The translations under genes were made by a program, and so were the position numbers. The notes under the pieces are model-generated. The model worked only from the letters and a program-made list of their open reading frames with translations. It was not told where the DNA came from and did no database searches. From Paragordius varius (lineage: Eukaryota; Nematomorpha), in assembly GCA_964247055.1 (NCBI GenBank), contig OZ176050.1, positions 7,688,001-7,752,000 on the forward strand: a DNA stretch of 64,000 bases. The letters are read 5' to 3'. The stretch's first letter is position 1. Each line of letters begins with the position of its first letter. This document shows, one piece after another, positions 1 to 14,074 of this stretch.

Positions 1-1827
1 TTAAATTAAATTGTTTTTTGTTTACGAAAAATTTGTAGTTTATTTCATGTCCTTCCTTATCGGTTTTTAAGCAATATTAGATAATTGGAAGTGTAATTGT
101 TGTAATTTTTTGAAAATCATGTACTAAATGCACATTATTCTACATACACATTAAAACTAAATATATATTAAAAAAATTATATATGATGTACACAAAAATA
201 AAATTAATAAATAAATCTCGTTCGTATATATATTTCGAAATCATAATATATATATGTCAATGAAAAAAAAATGAATTTCTATGGAGCTTATACATTCTAA
301 CGTTAACGAAATATGTAGAGTGTAATTAGTCAATACGTGCTTAGAACTTCCTGTATTATAACACACTAAAAGCAATTCCGGATAAAAACATTATTGTATA
401 ATTTTTTATATTATATTTCAAATTTCGTTTTAGTAATGAGTGACAACAATGATATTTCAAATCTTTTTTAGATTTGAAATTTAATGTTTTATCAGAAATC
501 GAATACGTATAATTTTTTACCAAAATTTTGTTTACGCCTCTATGTTTAAATGGATCATATTGTATCATTTAATTAAAATATCATTATTTTTAAGAAAATT
601 ACTTATTTTGCATCGAAATTCCCATTGTATATATATATATATATATATATGTAAAATATTTTTATATTAAACAAAATTTACATAATCGGAAGCTTTTCTA
701 TAGTAACAAAACATTTTTTAACACAAAAAATTATGTAGCGAAGAAAAACAGATACTAAAACGCAAAATAACTCTGAAGGAAATATGTAATCAGTATTCAA
801 TATGTTGCAAATACATCAAAATATATATGTGTAACGGTAAGTGATTGTTATTCATTAGTTAACATTTGCAATAATTACATATTACATACAAGAATAAAAT
901 CGGAAGCGATAGAGCAATCCTACATTACGTAATGATAATTAGATTATATTTTACGGGAAAAGAAAAGGGGTTGATTTATTTAAAATAATTGACTATATAT
1001 ACATTTAATAAACATATATACTTAACATTAAAATTTAATCACTTTGATCTGTAATCACAATCAAAAAAGTGAATCTTGTCTTAAAAACCAATTTCTGTCA
1101 TAAAAATGGTATCCATAGAATAACTTTTGGGCCCCTAGATAAAAAACAAAAGACAATGGAGAAATTGGGTTAATTACAAAAAAACGAATATTTTATCTGC
1201 AGGTTAAAGAACTTGCATGCTTCAATGTATTGTTCGTTTATGGTTTCAGCTTGCGTCAGAATAGCACAGGCAATTTCAAACATGAATTTATTTTTTTAAA
1301 TATTTCACAGCGACTAACACCCTATTGTAGCCCAAAATTATATCATAATTTGTTTTTAGCATTTTTCACTACAAAAAGCAAGTGGTATTGCTTATATCTT
1401 AAGATAATATTTATTTCTTTACTTAAATTTTGCACTCGCATTCACGAGTGGCTTAAGGTTGCAAATAAATTTTATTGTATACCAATTTCGAACTCCTCCC
1501 AATTAATGTTAACTCTCTCCCTATTTAACAGTTACTACATTCATATTCAGTAGCGTATGGGTTACAATTAAAAATCCGTTGGCAATCCAATATAGATAAT
1601 GTTTAAGATAATTGAATATTGCTTGCATATGAATAAATTTCCACTATACGCTAAATACATAAGCTAATTCATAGGAAATTTAAAACCGACTTTGCTTTAG
1701 GTTGTATAGCCTCCGTTACATACATATATTCGCCAGATATTGATAATACCAATTTAAAGTAATTTAAAAGTTGTTCTATTCTCTTATCAAAAAATTAAAA
1801 ATTTATTTTTATGATAATTAATAAAGA
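1..1827. other. Gene-free AT-rich stretch
   Basis: No coding signal was recognised on either strand. The open frames here are short, lack family motifs and have no convincing splice partners. The stretch holds poly-A/T runs and a (TA)n microsatellite at about 629-650. Confidence 0.6.
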
Positions 1828-2085
1828 TACCATTTACAGCTCAAATTCCCCCTTGAACAATTCAAATTTACCCTCGAACAATTCCAACACCCTAAAATAA
1901 AATTTGTTTTTTAAATTAAAAATTACCTATATTTTAAAAATGAAATTTTGTTTAAAATTAAAAAACTGAAAAAAATAAAAACCAAGCCATTAAGATATAT
2001 TTCATATGAATGATGAGATATATTAGCCCGAAAACACATAATTTATTTTTAGGGCGAATTTGAGTGGTGTAAATTGTAAATGGTA
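1828..2085. mobile_element. TA-flanked MITE, family of the 39.6-kb foldback element
   Basis: A 258-bp element begins TACCATTTACA and ends with the inverted TGTAAATGGTA. Inside the left end are two diverged copies of the unit CTTGAACAATTCAAATTTA, which is expanded into arrays in the 39.6-kb relative. The right half (about 1978-2064), including AATTTATTTTTAGGGYGAAT, matches 25600-25690, so the two are copies of one family. The right flank is TA; the left flank is GA, so any TA target duplication has decayed. No coding capacity. Superfamily is not certain; TA targeting would suit Tc1/mariner-like or similar elements. Confidence 0.7.
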
Positions 2086-5000
2086 TAATTGATAAAATTT
2101 CAAATATTGATATGTTGTGAAAAACCGCCTATGGTTTTAGATGCCCAATTTTTCCCTAACTAATATTTACTTTTGTGTTTCTAAGACTAAATTTCCCAAT
2201 TTTACTGCAATTCTGGACTATAATTAGGGTCGATAAATAACCCTCTTTTTAACATCTTTTTTCTTTTTAAACGTCAGCTTTTGTGTTGGCTATGAAAGAA
2301 TTAATCCCTACAAATTTCATATGAGATTTTTTATGGATAAGTGAAATATTTTCTGTAAAAATGTGATGCTTAGTACCATTTACGCTTATGATAACGATTG
2401 AAATCCTTCATATTCTCCATATTTTTAAAATTATAAGGTTTTAAAATTTTTTGAAGCTACAAAATTGTGATTTGAAACTCTTCATTTTAATTTTTGAGCC
2501 CCTTTAACAAATAAAGACAGATCATTCAGCGGATAGCATAGCTACTCATTAGCTCTTAAAATATTTATTTTAGATATAACTTAACAACATAATTTTATCA
2601 AGTAGGAATACTTAACCAGCCATGAAATTTCTCCAGTTTTTTACAAAGAAGAATGGCAGATAGATTCGTAGATATTATATTTTCATTTTTACTATATAAT
2701 TAATGGGTATGTTCATTATACTGTGAGATGTGAAAGAACCCATAAAAAATTAATCAACTAAAATATGCTTTTTTTATTTTTCACAGGTTATTTATGTATG
2801 AATAAAGAGTGTGAAAGGTTGCACATTTAATTTTTAATTCTACAATGCCTGCGCAATGAAATTTCACACTTTTAATTAACATATATATATGTTTGATTGC
2901 TGATGCTTCTTTTAAAATAAGAAATGATACAGTGTGCATTAAACTAAATATAGAAAAATTTTGTCAAAATGACAAAAAATTGAAAATATAAACAAAAAAT
3001 ATTTCAATTTTCCTGAAAATAATAATTTTTTTAAAACAAGAAATGTAAATTTAGCAAACTTCCATTATTAAGAAACTTCGACATTAAATTTGTGAGAAGA
3101 CAGCTTGTCACAGGCCTTTTGCGTTTTTAAAATGGCTTTTTAAGATTATTCATATGTAAAAACTATATAATCATAAAAGAAATGTACATTATGAAAGATG
3201 CAAACAAAAACGAAATATTTAATTTTTAATTATGCATATATGTATATTATGAATGAATAAATACTTTTAATTAAGAAAATGCCTTAGAAGTTAATGAACA
3301 TCGTGACTCGTGATTTTGCATAAATTAAAAAGGACAATCTTTACAATGGATGGATTTTATTGTTTCCATAATGAGTAGTTTTAATATTTTTTGATGTTTC
3401 ATTGGTTAATTAACATCATATTTCATAGGCATAAAACAGGGTAGTCATTAGTCCATAATTTCCTAAAGTATAAAAAATGTAAATTGTGAGCAAGTATGTA
3501 TTGCAAATTTTAACACATACTGCTAGAGAAAATAAACAGCAAAGAGCATTTTTATTGCCACATAACAGCGTATGAAATAACTTTAGCCAATAATATTTCT
3601 TTTTGCTGTATTATCTGGATGTAAACTAGCAATATCATAAGTCAACCCATAAATCCTGGAACTAATAAATTGAGATGATTTCGTAAGGCACAAACCGAAC
3701 ATGTGCAGATGTGAAATTTTAATCACATCTCCTGATTTTAAATACAAATAGAGGGGAATAAAATAAACCCAATGACCATTTTTCAATAAAAAGTAGTTGG
3801 AAAAAAGTTGAATATTAAGTCATTAGGAAATCCCGTCACTGCATTTTTTATTACAAAATTATTTAGTAAGCTTAATTGAACTTTGCCCTTTAAACTTGCA
3901 TTATAAATGAAAAAAATATCCTATTGCAGTAATTCCCACCCTTTTTTGTACACGCCCTACCAAAAAAAATTCTGGTCTAACGGCTTTAAATGGATTCATG
4001 GCCATAAACAGTCATCATTACTCCGAACGTAAAATATTTGTCGCCACCAATTAACATAATACAGAAGCGTTTATGGTGATTTTTATAGTAAAATTTATTT
4101 TTTTTACACATTTTACCCATAAATATTAAATACCTATTTTTGATGGTTGTTTTTAAAGTGATCCAAGTGGCGGTAATTGATGCCTTAACAACTGTCAGAC
4201 CCAACCTTAAAAACTCTTTTACGTACCGTTCATGGAAAAATTTGTTTATTTTTTTTCATAATAAAAATATTAATTTTCAAGTATAGGAATAAAATCATTT
4301 AAATCCCGAATTGTTTACCATAATTACCTAAAGTTATTAAATCCGATATATAGTGCCATTTAAAAAGGTTTGTTTTAAATCCATATTTGCCACAGGATTA
4401 AATTTGTATTTTACTGCGTGTGTGGAGGCATTCAAATACCCTTAAATTTTTTAGTTTTATGGTGTTTAGTTAGAGATCAGCTAACAAATCCTAATATAAT
4501 TTTAGAAATTGAAAAAAACCTGTCGTTTTTTCAGATCACAAACAACAGTTATAAATTAAATTAACTATATGCGGCAACCAATAAAAAGATTAAAGCGAAT
4601 ATTATAGATCTTGGTTCAATAATATTTATTTTAAAAATATAACTTGTAACTTAACAAGAACAATAATCTTAATTAATGCCATTAATATTTAATAAATTAT
4701 TGCGAATGTTCAAAACACATAGTCCATGAAATTTATTATGATAGCGCAATGAAAATTGCAAAACAATCATTTTTTAGCTCACCTAATAAATATATATTGG
4801 CTTAGGGAAAGCTTTCTAATTTAATTAAATATCCATTTTATTATTGTTAAATATCACTGCTGAAAAAATAAAAATTAAATATTACTTTTTATATGTTTTT
4901 ACCAATACACCATCTTAAAACATTTATAAATATGGTAGCTTTTATTTGGTCGTATGTAGATACTATGAAATAAATATTTTACTAAAAAGAGACTTAAATA

Positions 5001-7074
5001 ACATAAAAAAACTAAAGACATTCATTTCAAAAGCACCGCAATCCACAAAAACTTTATAAATAAAAAACTCAAAGGGGCTAAAATCTATCTTATTATTTTA
5101 TCGGATTAATTATTTTTAACCGATAAAGGATTAACTCCAAAACTCAGAAGACCTCATAAGGGCCCGCGTAGTGTATTACCTTGAATCTGACCGGTTATGT
5201 GGGTTAGTGAAGAGTTGCAAGCAAGCTAAAAACAAACCCCTTTCCCTGGCATACCCTTTTCATCCTTATTCCATAATTTTATCTATGAATAAATGCTTAG
5301 ATCAATTAAGCATCCTTAGTAGCTTAAACTAAAGCCTTCAATTGTTTCCTTAAAAAGTTAATTATAATTTATATGCTGATGAAAAACAATTAAAACCGGT
5401 TTTATCGACTATCTTCATTTTTTTAGAATTAATTTATACAATTTTAGATTGTGCTAAGGACGACTGATTGTGACCATGAATAACTGCATTTTCAGACGGG
5501 GAAGCTGATTATTATTTTTTCACCTATAAAAAACATAGCCCAAAAGTTTTAGAGCTTTTTAGATATTGCGCCATACAAAATAAAAAGATGCTAGAATTTG
5601 TACATCATGCCATGACAAATACAAATTTGAATTTAAACTGTGTAGCCATGAACCATCACATACGATTGGAATATAAATTCCTAAAAAATTAATTTTTAAT
5701 TTTATTAAATACTTACTTTTCAACAGAAAAGCCTAAAACATTAAGTGGAAAATGATTTTTCTTAAGAATGAGTAAATATGGGCTCTTTTTTATAGTCATT
5801 AGTAATTTAGGTGACTATAATACCAAATTTGATCAATATCGATTATGTTTAGTTCCTATCAATATCTTTATAAAACAGTTAATTATAATATATTTTATTT
5901 TTATTATATAAACAAATTTTAACCATTTTTTAATTTCAAAATTTTTAATGATCATGTAGTTTGTTATTTTTGCGTGCTTTTCTTCCTTTATTACTTTGTG
6001 AATCTAAAAGGAATATTATTATTAGAAACAGGATGTTGTTTGTAATAAATTTTGACATATTTACGACTTGTTATACAGTATATTAAAATTTAAACTCCAC
6101 CAGTCTAAAAATCGTGTTTTATTGGTTGTTTTGATTTTTTTATACGTTTTTCTTTTAACTTAATAAAGGCTTTTATATTAATTAATTATTTAATTAATTT
6201 CCTATAAAACCAACTATTTTAACACACCAAATTTAATATATTGGCTAGAATTGTGGAGATTTTTTTAATTTTCACATTATTAAGATTGTGTACAGACAAT
6301 TACTGGTTGGTAATCCCCTACTATACCCTTAAAATATCTATTGGACTGGGCAATCTATTTTTACCTGTTATTTTTTAAAGAACGGTAATTTTTGTTATCA
6401 AATTTTGGGCTTTGCCATATAGATTTTTAGATATGAACACTTCATTTTAGGTGTTATTTTTACACATTAGTATTGGGGTGAAAATAATGTATGAGCGGAT
6501 GGAAATTATAACTCAACACAAGATGATGAGATCATATTTACTAGGAAAGAAAAAAAAATATATTATTATAGTTCATGATTTCTTTTTTCCCAGAGATTGG
6601 AACCGGATCTTGAAGAAACCGCGGTTATAAAAAAATGTTGCTTATATTTTTATTCTTTTTTCAATTTTTTAATATGTATAGGGTAATTCTTATTAATTTA
6701 TTTTTCTGCTGTGAGTCATGTTTTACGATTTTTCACCGCGTTTGTAGAGATGGAACCGCGGTCCCAAAAAATATTTTTTATATATACTCTTTTAAAAAAA
6801 AATATCAAAAGGTAATTCTTATTCATTTATTTTTCTCTGTTTTACATGTTTCACGAGATATTAGATAAACTACAGCATTATACAACCAAATATTGCTTAT
6901 ATTTTTGTAGCATTTTATCCATATATATACCAAAATAATAGGCTATCACCAAATTCATAAAAGGGAACAAGAGCAAATAATTATGGCAAAAATCTTTTTG
7001 GGACCACAACCAAAAAAGGTGCTTCTGATTTTGATTTTTTGCGGTTAGGAAACCTATACTTCAAGCATAAACTT
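2086..7074. other. Gene-free AT-rich stretch
   Basis: About 5 kb without a recognisable gene. ORFs of 61-77 codons on both strands show no domain. The only structure seen is a two-copy tandem duplication at about 6600-6870, reported separately. Confidence 0.55.
6600..6870. repeat. Two-copy tandem duplication, ~130-137 bp unit
   Basis: The motif GAACCG...CCGCGGT recurs at about 6620 and 6757, and GGTAATTCTTATTNATTTAT recurs at 6681 and 6811. This indicates a diverged direct duplication. No gene is associated with it. Confidence 0.5.
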
Positions 7075-7082
7075 AACACTCG

Positions 7083-7350
7083 AGGCGTAGCTAGAGGAGG
7101 AGAAAGGGGGCTGACGCACCAGGTGCCATAGTTAGAGGGGCGCCGGATTAAAATTTTTAATTTTATTTCAAAAAAACAGCTATTTAAAAGTTATTACTTT
7201 AAATAATACATAAAAAATCACTCATTTATGAGTTGTCATGACCACGGTTTGAAATTGATTAATTTTTGAAATGCAAGGAGTCGCATGGAGGGGAGGGGGC
7301 GTCATTCCGGATTCATGCACCGGGGGCCAAAAATGCAAGCTACGCCTCTG
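7083..7350. mobile_element. hAT-type MITE with 8-bp target duplication
   Basis: The left end AGGCGTAGCTAG is inverted at the right end as CTACGCCTCTG. The flanks carry the same 8 bp, AACACTCG (7075-7082 and 7351-7358), the target size of hAT transposons. The left end appears to have lost the terminal CAG that the right end keeps. The element is about 268 bp, has GC-richer termini than its surroundings (poly-G/C tracts near both ends), and no coding capacity. CAGAGGCGTAGC-type ends are common among hAT MITEs of many animals (recalled family knowledge). Confidence 0.7.
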
Positions 7351-7358
7351 AACACTCG

Positions 7359-9639
7359 GGCTAAAAAATAAAAAATTTCGAGTTTTGGGTTCAAAACTCT
7401 AAAACTTAATCATGAGCACAAGTTCGATGACTTTAGCCTTCTGCCACTTTTTTTAGCTTTAAGCACATCTATTTGGAGGGACAAGGGGGAAAGCTTAACA
7501 ACCATTTTACGTATCCTCCTAAACACTTAGTTTAATGTAATTTATAATTCATAATTTTGTTATTTGCATAATTTTATTTCAATTTTGGCACGGTATACAT
7601 ATGTTGTCATCATCTAAATTACATAAAAATAATGTTAATGGATCAAAAGAATTTTAAGCGTTGCGTGAAAATATCAAAGCGCGTCCCGTTCTTATTTTGT
7701 GTCATTAAATGTTGCTTGTAAAACATGATTGTATTGTTATTGTCAATTCACAATACATAAAAATTAAGACATTACCATTTTTATGTTTATTGTCAAGCTT
7801 TCATTCATGAGCAAAAATGATTTTAGATTAATGATCATATAAAATACATATATATATCAATATGTTTTATATTTTTGTCATAAGACATATCTAAAATAGA
7901 GTTTTGATAAAACAATAGGAGTGTTTTACCATAGCCAAAGTTCTATGAATTTCATATATATAATAACTTATTAAAAGCGTGACAAAACATTGTATCATTT
8001 TATGTTTCCAACAATTTTTGTTTGGTAAAAATTTATGACAGGAAAGGACATTAATAACAATAATAAAACAATATCTTTAAAATGTATGATCACCCCGATC
8101 ACCGAAAATCCTTGTACAACAAAACACATTCCTTTTAACCTGCTTCCGTAATTTTAGCATACAATGCACCTTACATGTTTATTTGCAAAACTCAATAATA
8201 TTTTTTAGAGTACCAAATGTTGGCTATATTTGCAAACTATATTTTTAAGCTATTCCAATTCATTATCATTTAATTTCAAAGAAAAAACTAGATTAATATA
8301 ATTATTGGTATATTTTCCCATTCTTTTAAGGGGTAAAAGGGCATACAAAATTTCAAAAATATAAATGGTGATCAAATGCCATTAAACAATATACAAGATG
8401 TTCCATAATTAAAAAATAAATCAAACGGCCATCAAAATGTTTGTACAAAATGTAGTAAAAATATACACCTTGATGTGTGAATTTTTATATTAACCAACGT
8501 TTTCGCTTACATACGGGAAGTTGCTATTTTATGCTCGATTTTAAGAGACAAATTATAATTTCTATCGCGATTTTAAAATAAGTAGTTTGAAGACCTAGAT
8601 TATTGAACGGACCCAAATGAATATCGTTTGTAAACAATAAGTATTCGATTTAAATTGAATAATGATTTAATTATATATTAAGAAAATGCATACCAAGTAC
8701 TATACCACATAATTAATTGTTATGGGTGTTTCAAAGAAAACATAAAAATATATGCGAACAAATATTAATTGAAGTTATATTCCAATTTCAATTTAAAATA
8801 AAATAAACAAAATGCTAAAGTAATAATATAATGAATTTTTTACATTTAATTTGATTTCATTGCGTTATTTATGTGTATGAAGTTTCAATTTGCACATTGT
8901 GTAAGGTACCACTTGCTAATATATCTAACGGGTAAAGGCCCGCTAAATGCATTTAAGATTATGCCCCTGTTAATCAACTCTTCATACATCTTTTAAGGTA
9001 TTTTCTACACTTGAGGGATTATAATAAAAATAACTCAAAAATATTTATTAGGCCAAATTTAATAATATGCATTCTATGGTTTTTCACAATTGTGCAAAAA
9101 AACCTCTTAAACTGTATTAAATTTTACATTTTACCACTAAAATATTTTCAAAATTTTTATTAAAACATGGCAAATAAACCTTTATTATGACTGAAAAATA
9201 AAATAAATTAAAACGCTTTCAATTTTTTTAACAGCACAATTTCGAGATTGATTCGAAAATTAGATGTTTTGTTGAAAATTTAAACTCAAGAGCTCAAAAC
9301 CCTAAAATTATTTTTTAAAGAAGATGGACGCCCTATCGAACCCAATTAGCGGAGAAAAGATGGCTATCCGCATAATGATTTTGAGATAAATTATAAATTA
9401 ATATTCAGTTTATTTCGATTTTTATGATAAAAAATTGACGGTTGGATTTTCCCGGTAGTGTAAGGTCATTTAAATTTCAAAATGGGCAATTTTAGATGAT
9501 TAAATCGCTTAAAACTACCCTTTTAAATTATCCCTTCGGCAGGCGTTACCCGTTTGAAAATGGGAGCTTTTGAAAATGAATTCCCTAAAAATAGTGTTTT
9601 TGAAAACAAATTTAGTGTGCAGGCCTAAATTCAATAATA
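7359..9639. other. Gene-free AT-rich stretch
   Basis: No coding region, RNA gene or well-bounded repeat was recognised. Parts of 9300-9640 may already be Helitron debris like the next feature. Confidence 0.5.
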
Positions 9640-10060
9640 TTTTTTTAGTTTTAACGAATGCGCCAAACATAGTCGGCCAAGAACTAGCTCTTGTTTTTAT
9701 CCGCTCACCCCGTAAAATATTTTTTTGAATTTTATCCCCCTCAACAAAATTTTTTGAATAAATTTTCCGTCAAAGTTATGAGATCATTTAAAATCAATAA
9801 TGGTTTAAGCTAGAATCATTTTAGTTGAGCGCTTTTTAATAAGCCGCTGGATGGCTTGACACTCTAAAAATGAACCACCTTCAAAAACAACGTGGCTTTG
9901 AAGCAATTTGACCTATGAGACCATATATTTAAAATTGTCCTTGGGCAGTGCCTCACCGCATATAATTGCGATGGTCGATTTATTTAAACCCCGTGTTTTT
10001 AGCATTTTCCGAAAAAAAAGTCGTAAAAATTATTAAAGATATTTTTTTGGAAAAAGGAGA
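9640..10060 (+). mobile_element. Helitron fragment, same family as the 32-kb copy
   Basis: This stretch resembles the inside of the Helitron at 32007-33011 in the same orientation. Shared pieces include GCGCCRAACATAGTCG followed by ..TTTTTACCCGCTC-like text, CCCCGTAAAATRCCATTTTT-like text, TATGAGA...AAAATTYAATAA, and GAGCGYTTTTTAATAAGCCGCTG. Neither the TC start nor the hairpin/CTAG end was found, so it is a truncated or eroded copy. Borders are approximate; similarity may extend to about 9310 and 10250. Confidence 0.45.
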
Positions 10061-10639
10061 TCATTAAAATTAATAATGGTTATAAGCATTTTTTGAAGGT
10101 AAACACTAAGCGCCTTTTTTAAATGCTCCAACTGTAAGTTCCTATTAAAGCTGAAATAACTCTCCAATAAAACTTTAAAATATTTTTCCTGAAAACATAT
10201 AACCTCATTCATATTCAATTATGGCCATTCACGTTCCCTAATGCACATCACAGTCAGGTTAAGCTATTATTTCAAGAAACCGATTCCTGTGCTGAGTATA
10301 AACAGGATACATTTGGTAATGTATATAATACCTATAAATATAAATTTATTTATTTAATCCAGATTTAAACTGTATGTTTTAATAGTATGAGGTTATCATG
10401 AGTGAGGTAATGATTGCTCATACAAATCTGGTGTTTCACTTATTAGCGCTATATTTTTAACCAGTAGCGTAGGGACTGTTACATAGACTAAAGGCAATAA
10501 TTGGTCAAAATATAGGTTAATAATACTACCGATGCTAATTCGCCAATTATATTGCTTAAAGCGATTTGCTTATTGAATCCGAATTCAATAATTTTGGAGT
10601 TTATATAATAATAATAATACATTTATATGGAAATGTTAT

Positions 10640-10815
10640 ATATTTATGTCAGGCAAAGTTGAAGGCTCAAGAAAACGTGGTAGATGTAAAATGCGTTGGA
10701 TCGATAATTTAAAAGAAACCAAACTAATAATGCAACAGTTGATATCCATCACACCTAATCGTACAATCTGGCGTCCACTTACGAAAACAAATCGACCCCC
10801 ATCTCAGTTACAACA
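10640..10815 (+). mobile_element. LINE 3'-end ORF2 remnant
   Basis: The + frame reads GKVEGSRKRGRCKMRWIDNL and, about 20 residues on, TIWRPLT. This is the pattern found near the end of ORF2 in many non-LTR retrotransposons: a basic G-x-R-x-R-G-R stretch, R-W-x-D-N, then an R/T-x-W pair. Nothing resembling reverse transcriptase or endonuclease lies upstream, so this is a 5'-truncated scrap. The open frame runs to 10933, but the Gln-rich end is probably not part of the element. The clade (RTE, Jockey or CR1) cannot be decided from this. Confidence 0.5.
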
Positions 10816-10933
10816 ACAACAGTTTTATACTTTAGGTATATCACATGATGATTTATTTTTTTGTTCAAGTAGTTTTATAAACGGTCATCAAGACATTCAT
10901 GATCGGTCTGACTCAAGCCAAAAATACCAATAA

Positions 10934-11754
10934 ATTAGACATTTATCGTTTAAAGTTCTACTAACTTTCGAAATCATAAAATATAAATGTAGTACGCGGA
11001 TATTGCGAATCTCGGAAAATACAGTACATATGCATCACACGTATGTATTTATTGTTTTATTTTCAGTAAATGTTTTGTCCTGTTAAAATTATTGCATTTC
11101 GATTTTTTGGGTAAACCAAAATTTTTCAGCCACCAATGTTTTCAATTTATTTAAAATTTTTTATAAAAACAAATAGCAGTTTTGTGATAAATACAAAGTT
11201 TCAACAGAATATCGATACGTAGTCGGCAAAAATAAAGCCAGATCAAAATGTGTTATTTGATTTTCAGAGAGGGGATGCCATCAAGGCAAAACCATGAAGC
11301 ACAGTTGATTTTGCATTGTTTTTTAATTTATGGTCTTTTTTTATCTTTTTGCGACAAGCCAGCGCGCGTTTCTAAATAATGTCGCCACTGGGTGCTTAAT
11401 TATTGTGCTAGGCACCGGTTCGTTACTGTGTAATATAAATGATTGTAACCAGCTGTGAATTTTTTACAGTAGTAGCATATCAATATTCCTCAAAAAAGAT
11501 TTAGATCATATAGTGGAGTTGATTATATATATTTACCCTTTATAAAAAGAAAATGTTCTGTGTACCTTTCTTTAAAGTGGAAAAATAGCATATAGTAATA
11601 CATCTTCAGATATATAATTGTTGATCAAACTTCAAGTGTTGTACAACCACAATAATTGAAAAACTTATATTATGCGTGTAAATAATATATCTTTTTACAA
11701 ATTTTATCATCAAATTTTATATCATAAAATATTTTTATCCTAGAATCATATATA
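10934..11754. other. Upstream region of the LamG-like gene
   Basis: No coding region was seen. The interval presumably holds the promoter and 5'UTR of the + strand gene that starts at 11755; TATA-like AT runs are everywhere here, so none can be singled out. Confidence 0.4.
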
Positions 11755-14010
11755 ATGCATACTTTTATCCGTACCTTAAATTCCGTTGTTCATCCTATAA
11801 TTATAATTTATGCTATCACAACGCTATATTTCCACCAAACGCTACTAAAAGCTGTAAATGGACAAGATTTTGGGGGACCATTTGGTCCACCCCCTTTCCC
11901 CGATCCAAATGAAGGAGGTTTTTTTGGTGGAGGCTTTCAGCCCCCTGGACAGCAGCCTTTTAACCCCGGATTCTTACCACCCGCGGAAAATCAATTTGGT
12001 GTGACACCGGCCCTTCCGTTCGGAAATATTGGTGGTGGCTTTTTTAATACCAGATTTCCGCCACCCGGTGGATTCATGGGTGGAACTAATAACAACAACA
12101 ATAACCCAAATGTGGTTGGTATAAATAGCAATCTCAATAACCAAGGATTTGGTGGGGGACCAAGACCTGTTTCTATCTTTACGACAACGCTACGTCCTGC
12201 AATCGTTACGCCTATAAGACAAACGCTGGTGCAACAACCATTGAAACGGACAACTGTTTCCACGGTAACATTGACACAGGTTCTATCGCCTGCCCCTGGC
12301 TTTCCTACTTCACCGGACGGTCAAAAACCTCCAAAAAACCAGCTCATCCCCAAAGAAATTTTAGGTTTCTTACATATTTATATTTAGTTATTTTATTTAG
12401 CATCTTATGAATCATAGTTAATGGTTAGATATATGCATATGGTTCATTAATTTATAAATCTAGTTAAGATTCAATTACGACCACAATTCGAATAAAATTG
12501 CATTTTTCCAAAATTATAAAAATCACAAATGGGATAAAATATTTATTATAAAAAATTTTTGATATCATTATTATTTATTTATTATGAAAAATATATTTAT
12601 ATTCTCCGTTTTAAGGGTTTTTTTATCACACATCAGATTATTTTATCACCCTATTAAACTCTAAATGTATTTATTAGTCAAGAAACTACTTATTATATAT
12701 ATTTTTGTTACAGAGTTGAAGGATTATCTTACAAACAACATATCAGCTCAGTTTCAATCCATATTAGAAGCTATCAACAGAATTGAAAGTTAGTGCATTA
12801 ATAAATATTTATATTAGATTTATTTGATTAAACTGTTTAAAACTGTATCCATCTATCAAAAAGGTTTTAATAACCTTTCACTCTCATCACAATTTTTTGA
12901 TTTCCTACACTCTTTTTGATAAATTACTTGTTTACTAAATTGAATTCACCAAAAGTGGTCTATTTTAAATTAGCTTCAAATAAAATGTAAGTAGTATCAA
13001 AAAATGTTATATAAAAGATTTTTTTAAAAATCTTAGAGATTTGCATATAATGTTCTTGGTCAACAATTTACACTTCACCGGTTAAAATCAGTTTTTATTT
13101 GCCTATTAAAGCAAGCATTTAAGTTATGTCTTATTTTGTACTAATAATAATTTTGTTTACCAAAAATCTATTTTATCGCAGAAGTCATTAATGCCACGGA
13201 AGTCCAACCCGATTTAACAGAAAACCAATCAGCGGGTGAAAATAAAAAGGATGAATCGAACAACGCGACAACAACTCTTGTGGACACTGAAGTAAAACTA
13301 TCATCTATAACATAGGGATGCTTATTATAAGAAAATGTGTTGACAATATATATTTTAATACAAAAATTCTTTACAAATAAAATAAATATCTATTTTTCAG
13401 TAATATATATACAAAGTTGTCAATTATAAACACCGAATAGATCACCGATTCTAGAGTGATGCGTAATTTAAATCAGGGGTGTTCACGCGGCCCGCAAAAA
13501 TCTAAGAGTGCTATAATTGGCAAAAATATGCTCAAAAAATGTTAATAACATTTATATTCCCAAAAGATTTCTCTAAATAAATTAAAATAAGAACTGGAAA
13601 AAATTATTATATAGTCTTTGCATTTTACAATTTATTTTTGAAATATAATATGTTAATGTTCATATATCAAATGAAGCTTGCCGGATTTTTTGATTCTAAA
13701 ATACTGCCCGCTGAGCCATTTGTCCAACAGCATCTATTTCGAATTCTTCGTTAGATTGTCTGTATTTTTTTATAAAAAATTAGCCATTTTCATATTTGAA
13801 AATAGATGATTCGCGCTTTTGCACTATATTACTAGAAATAAAAAATATTTGAATACGAAATTGCCTCTTTAATATAAAAAGAGTAGGGCTTTAAATGTTA
13901 GCATTATAATCAACTCTCTTTTAATAGGTTAATATGGACTAATGTAGGAATTTTCAAAAATACCCTTATTTAATTAGGGTGGATCTAATTAACACCTCTA
14001 TTTGTCAATA

Positions 14011-14074
<64 letters not shown>

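Noticed and set aside
1230-1553. 107-residue ORF in the gene desert
   Set aside because: AT-rich composition, no motif, no splice partners; typical of chance open frames.
3986-4204. 72-residue minus-strand ORF
   Set aside because: No family motif, and the sequence around it shows no second exon; possibly part of an unrecognised repeat.
10646-10933. 95-residue ORF as a host gene
   Set aside because: Its recognisable part is a LINE ORF2 end; the rest is low-complexity sequence.
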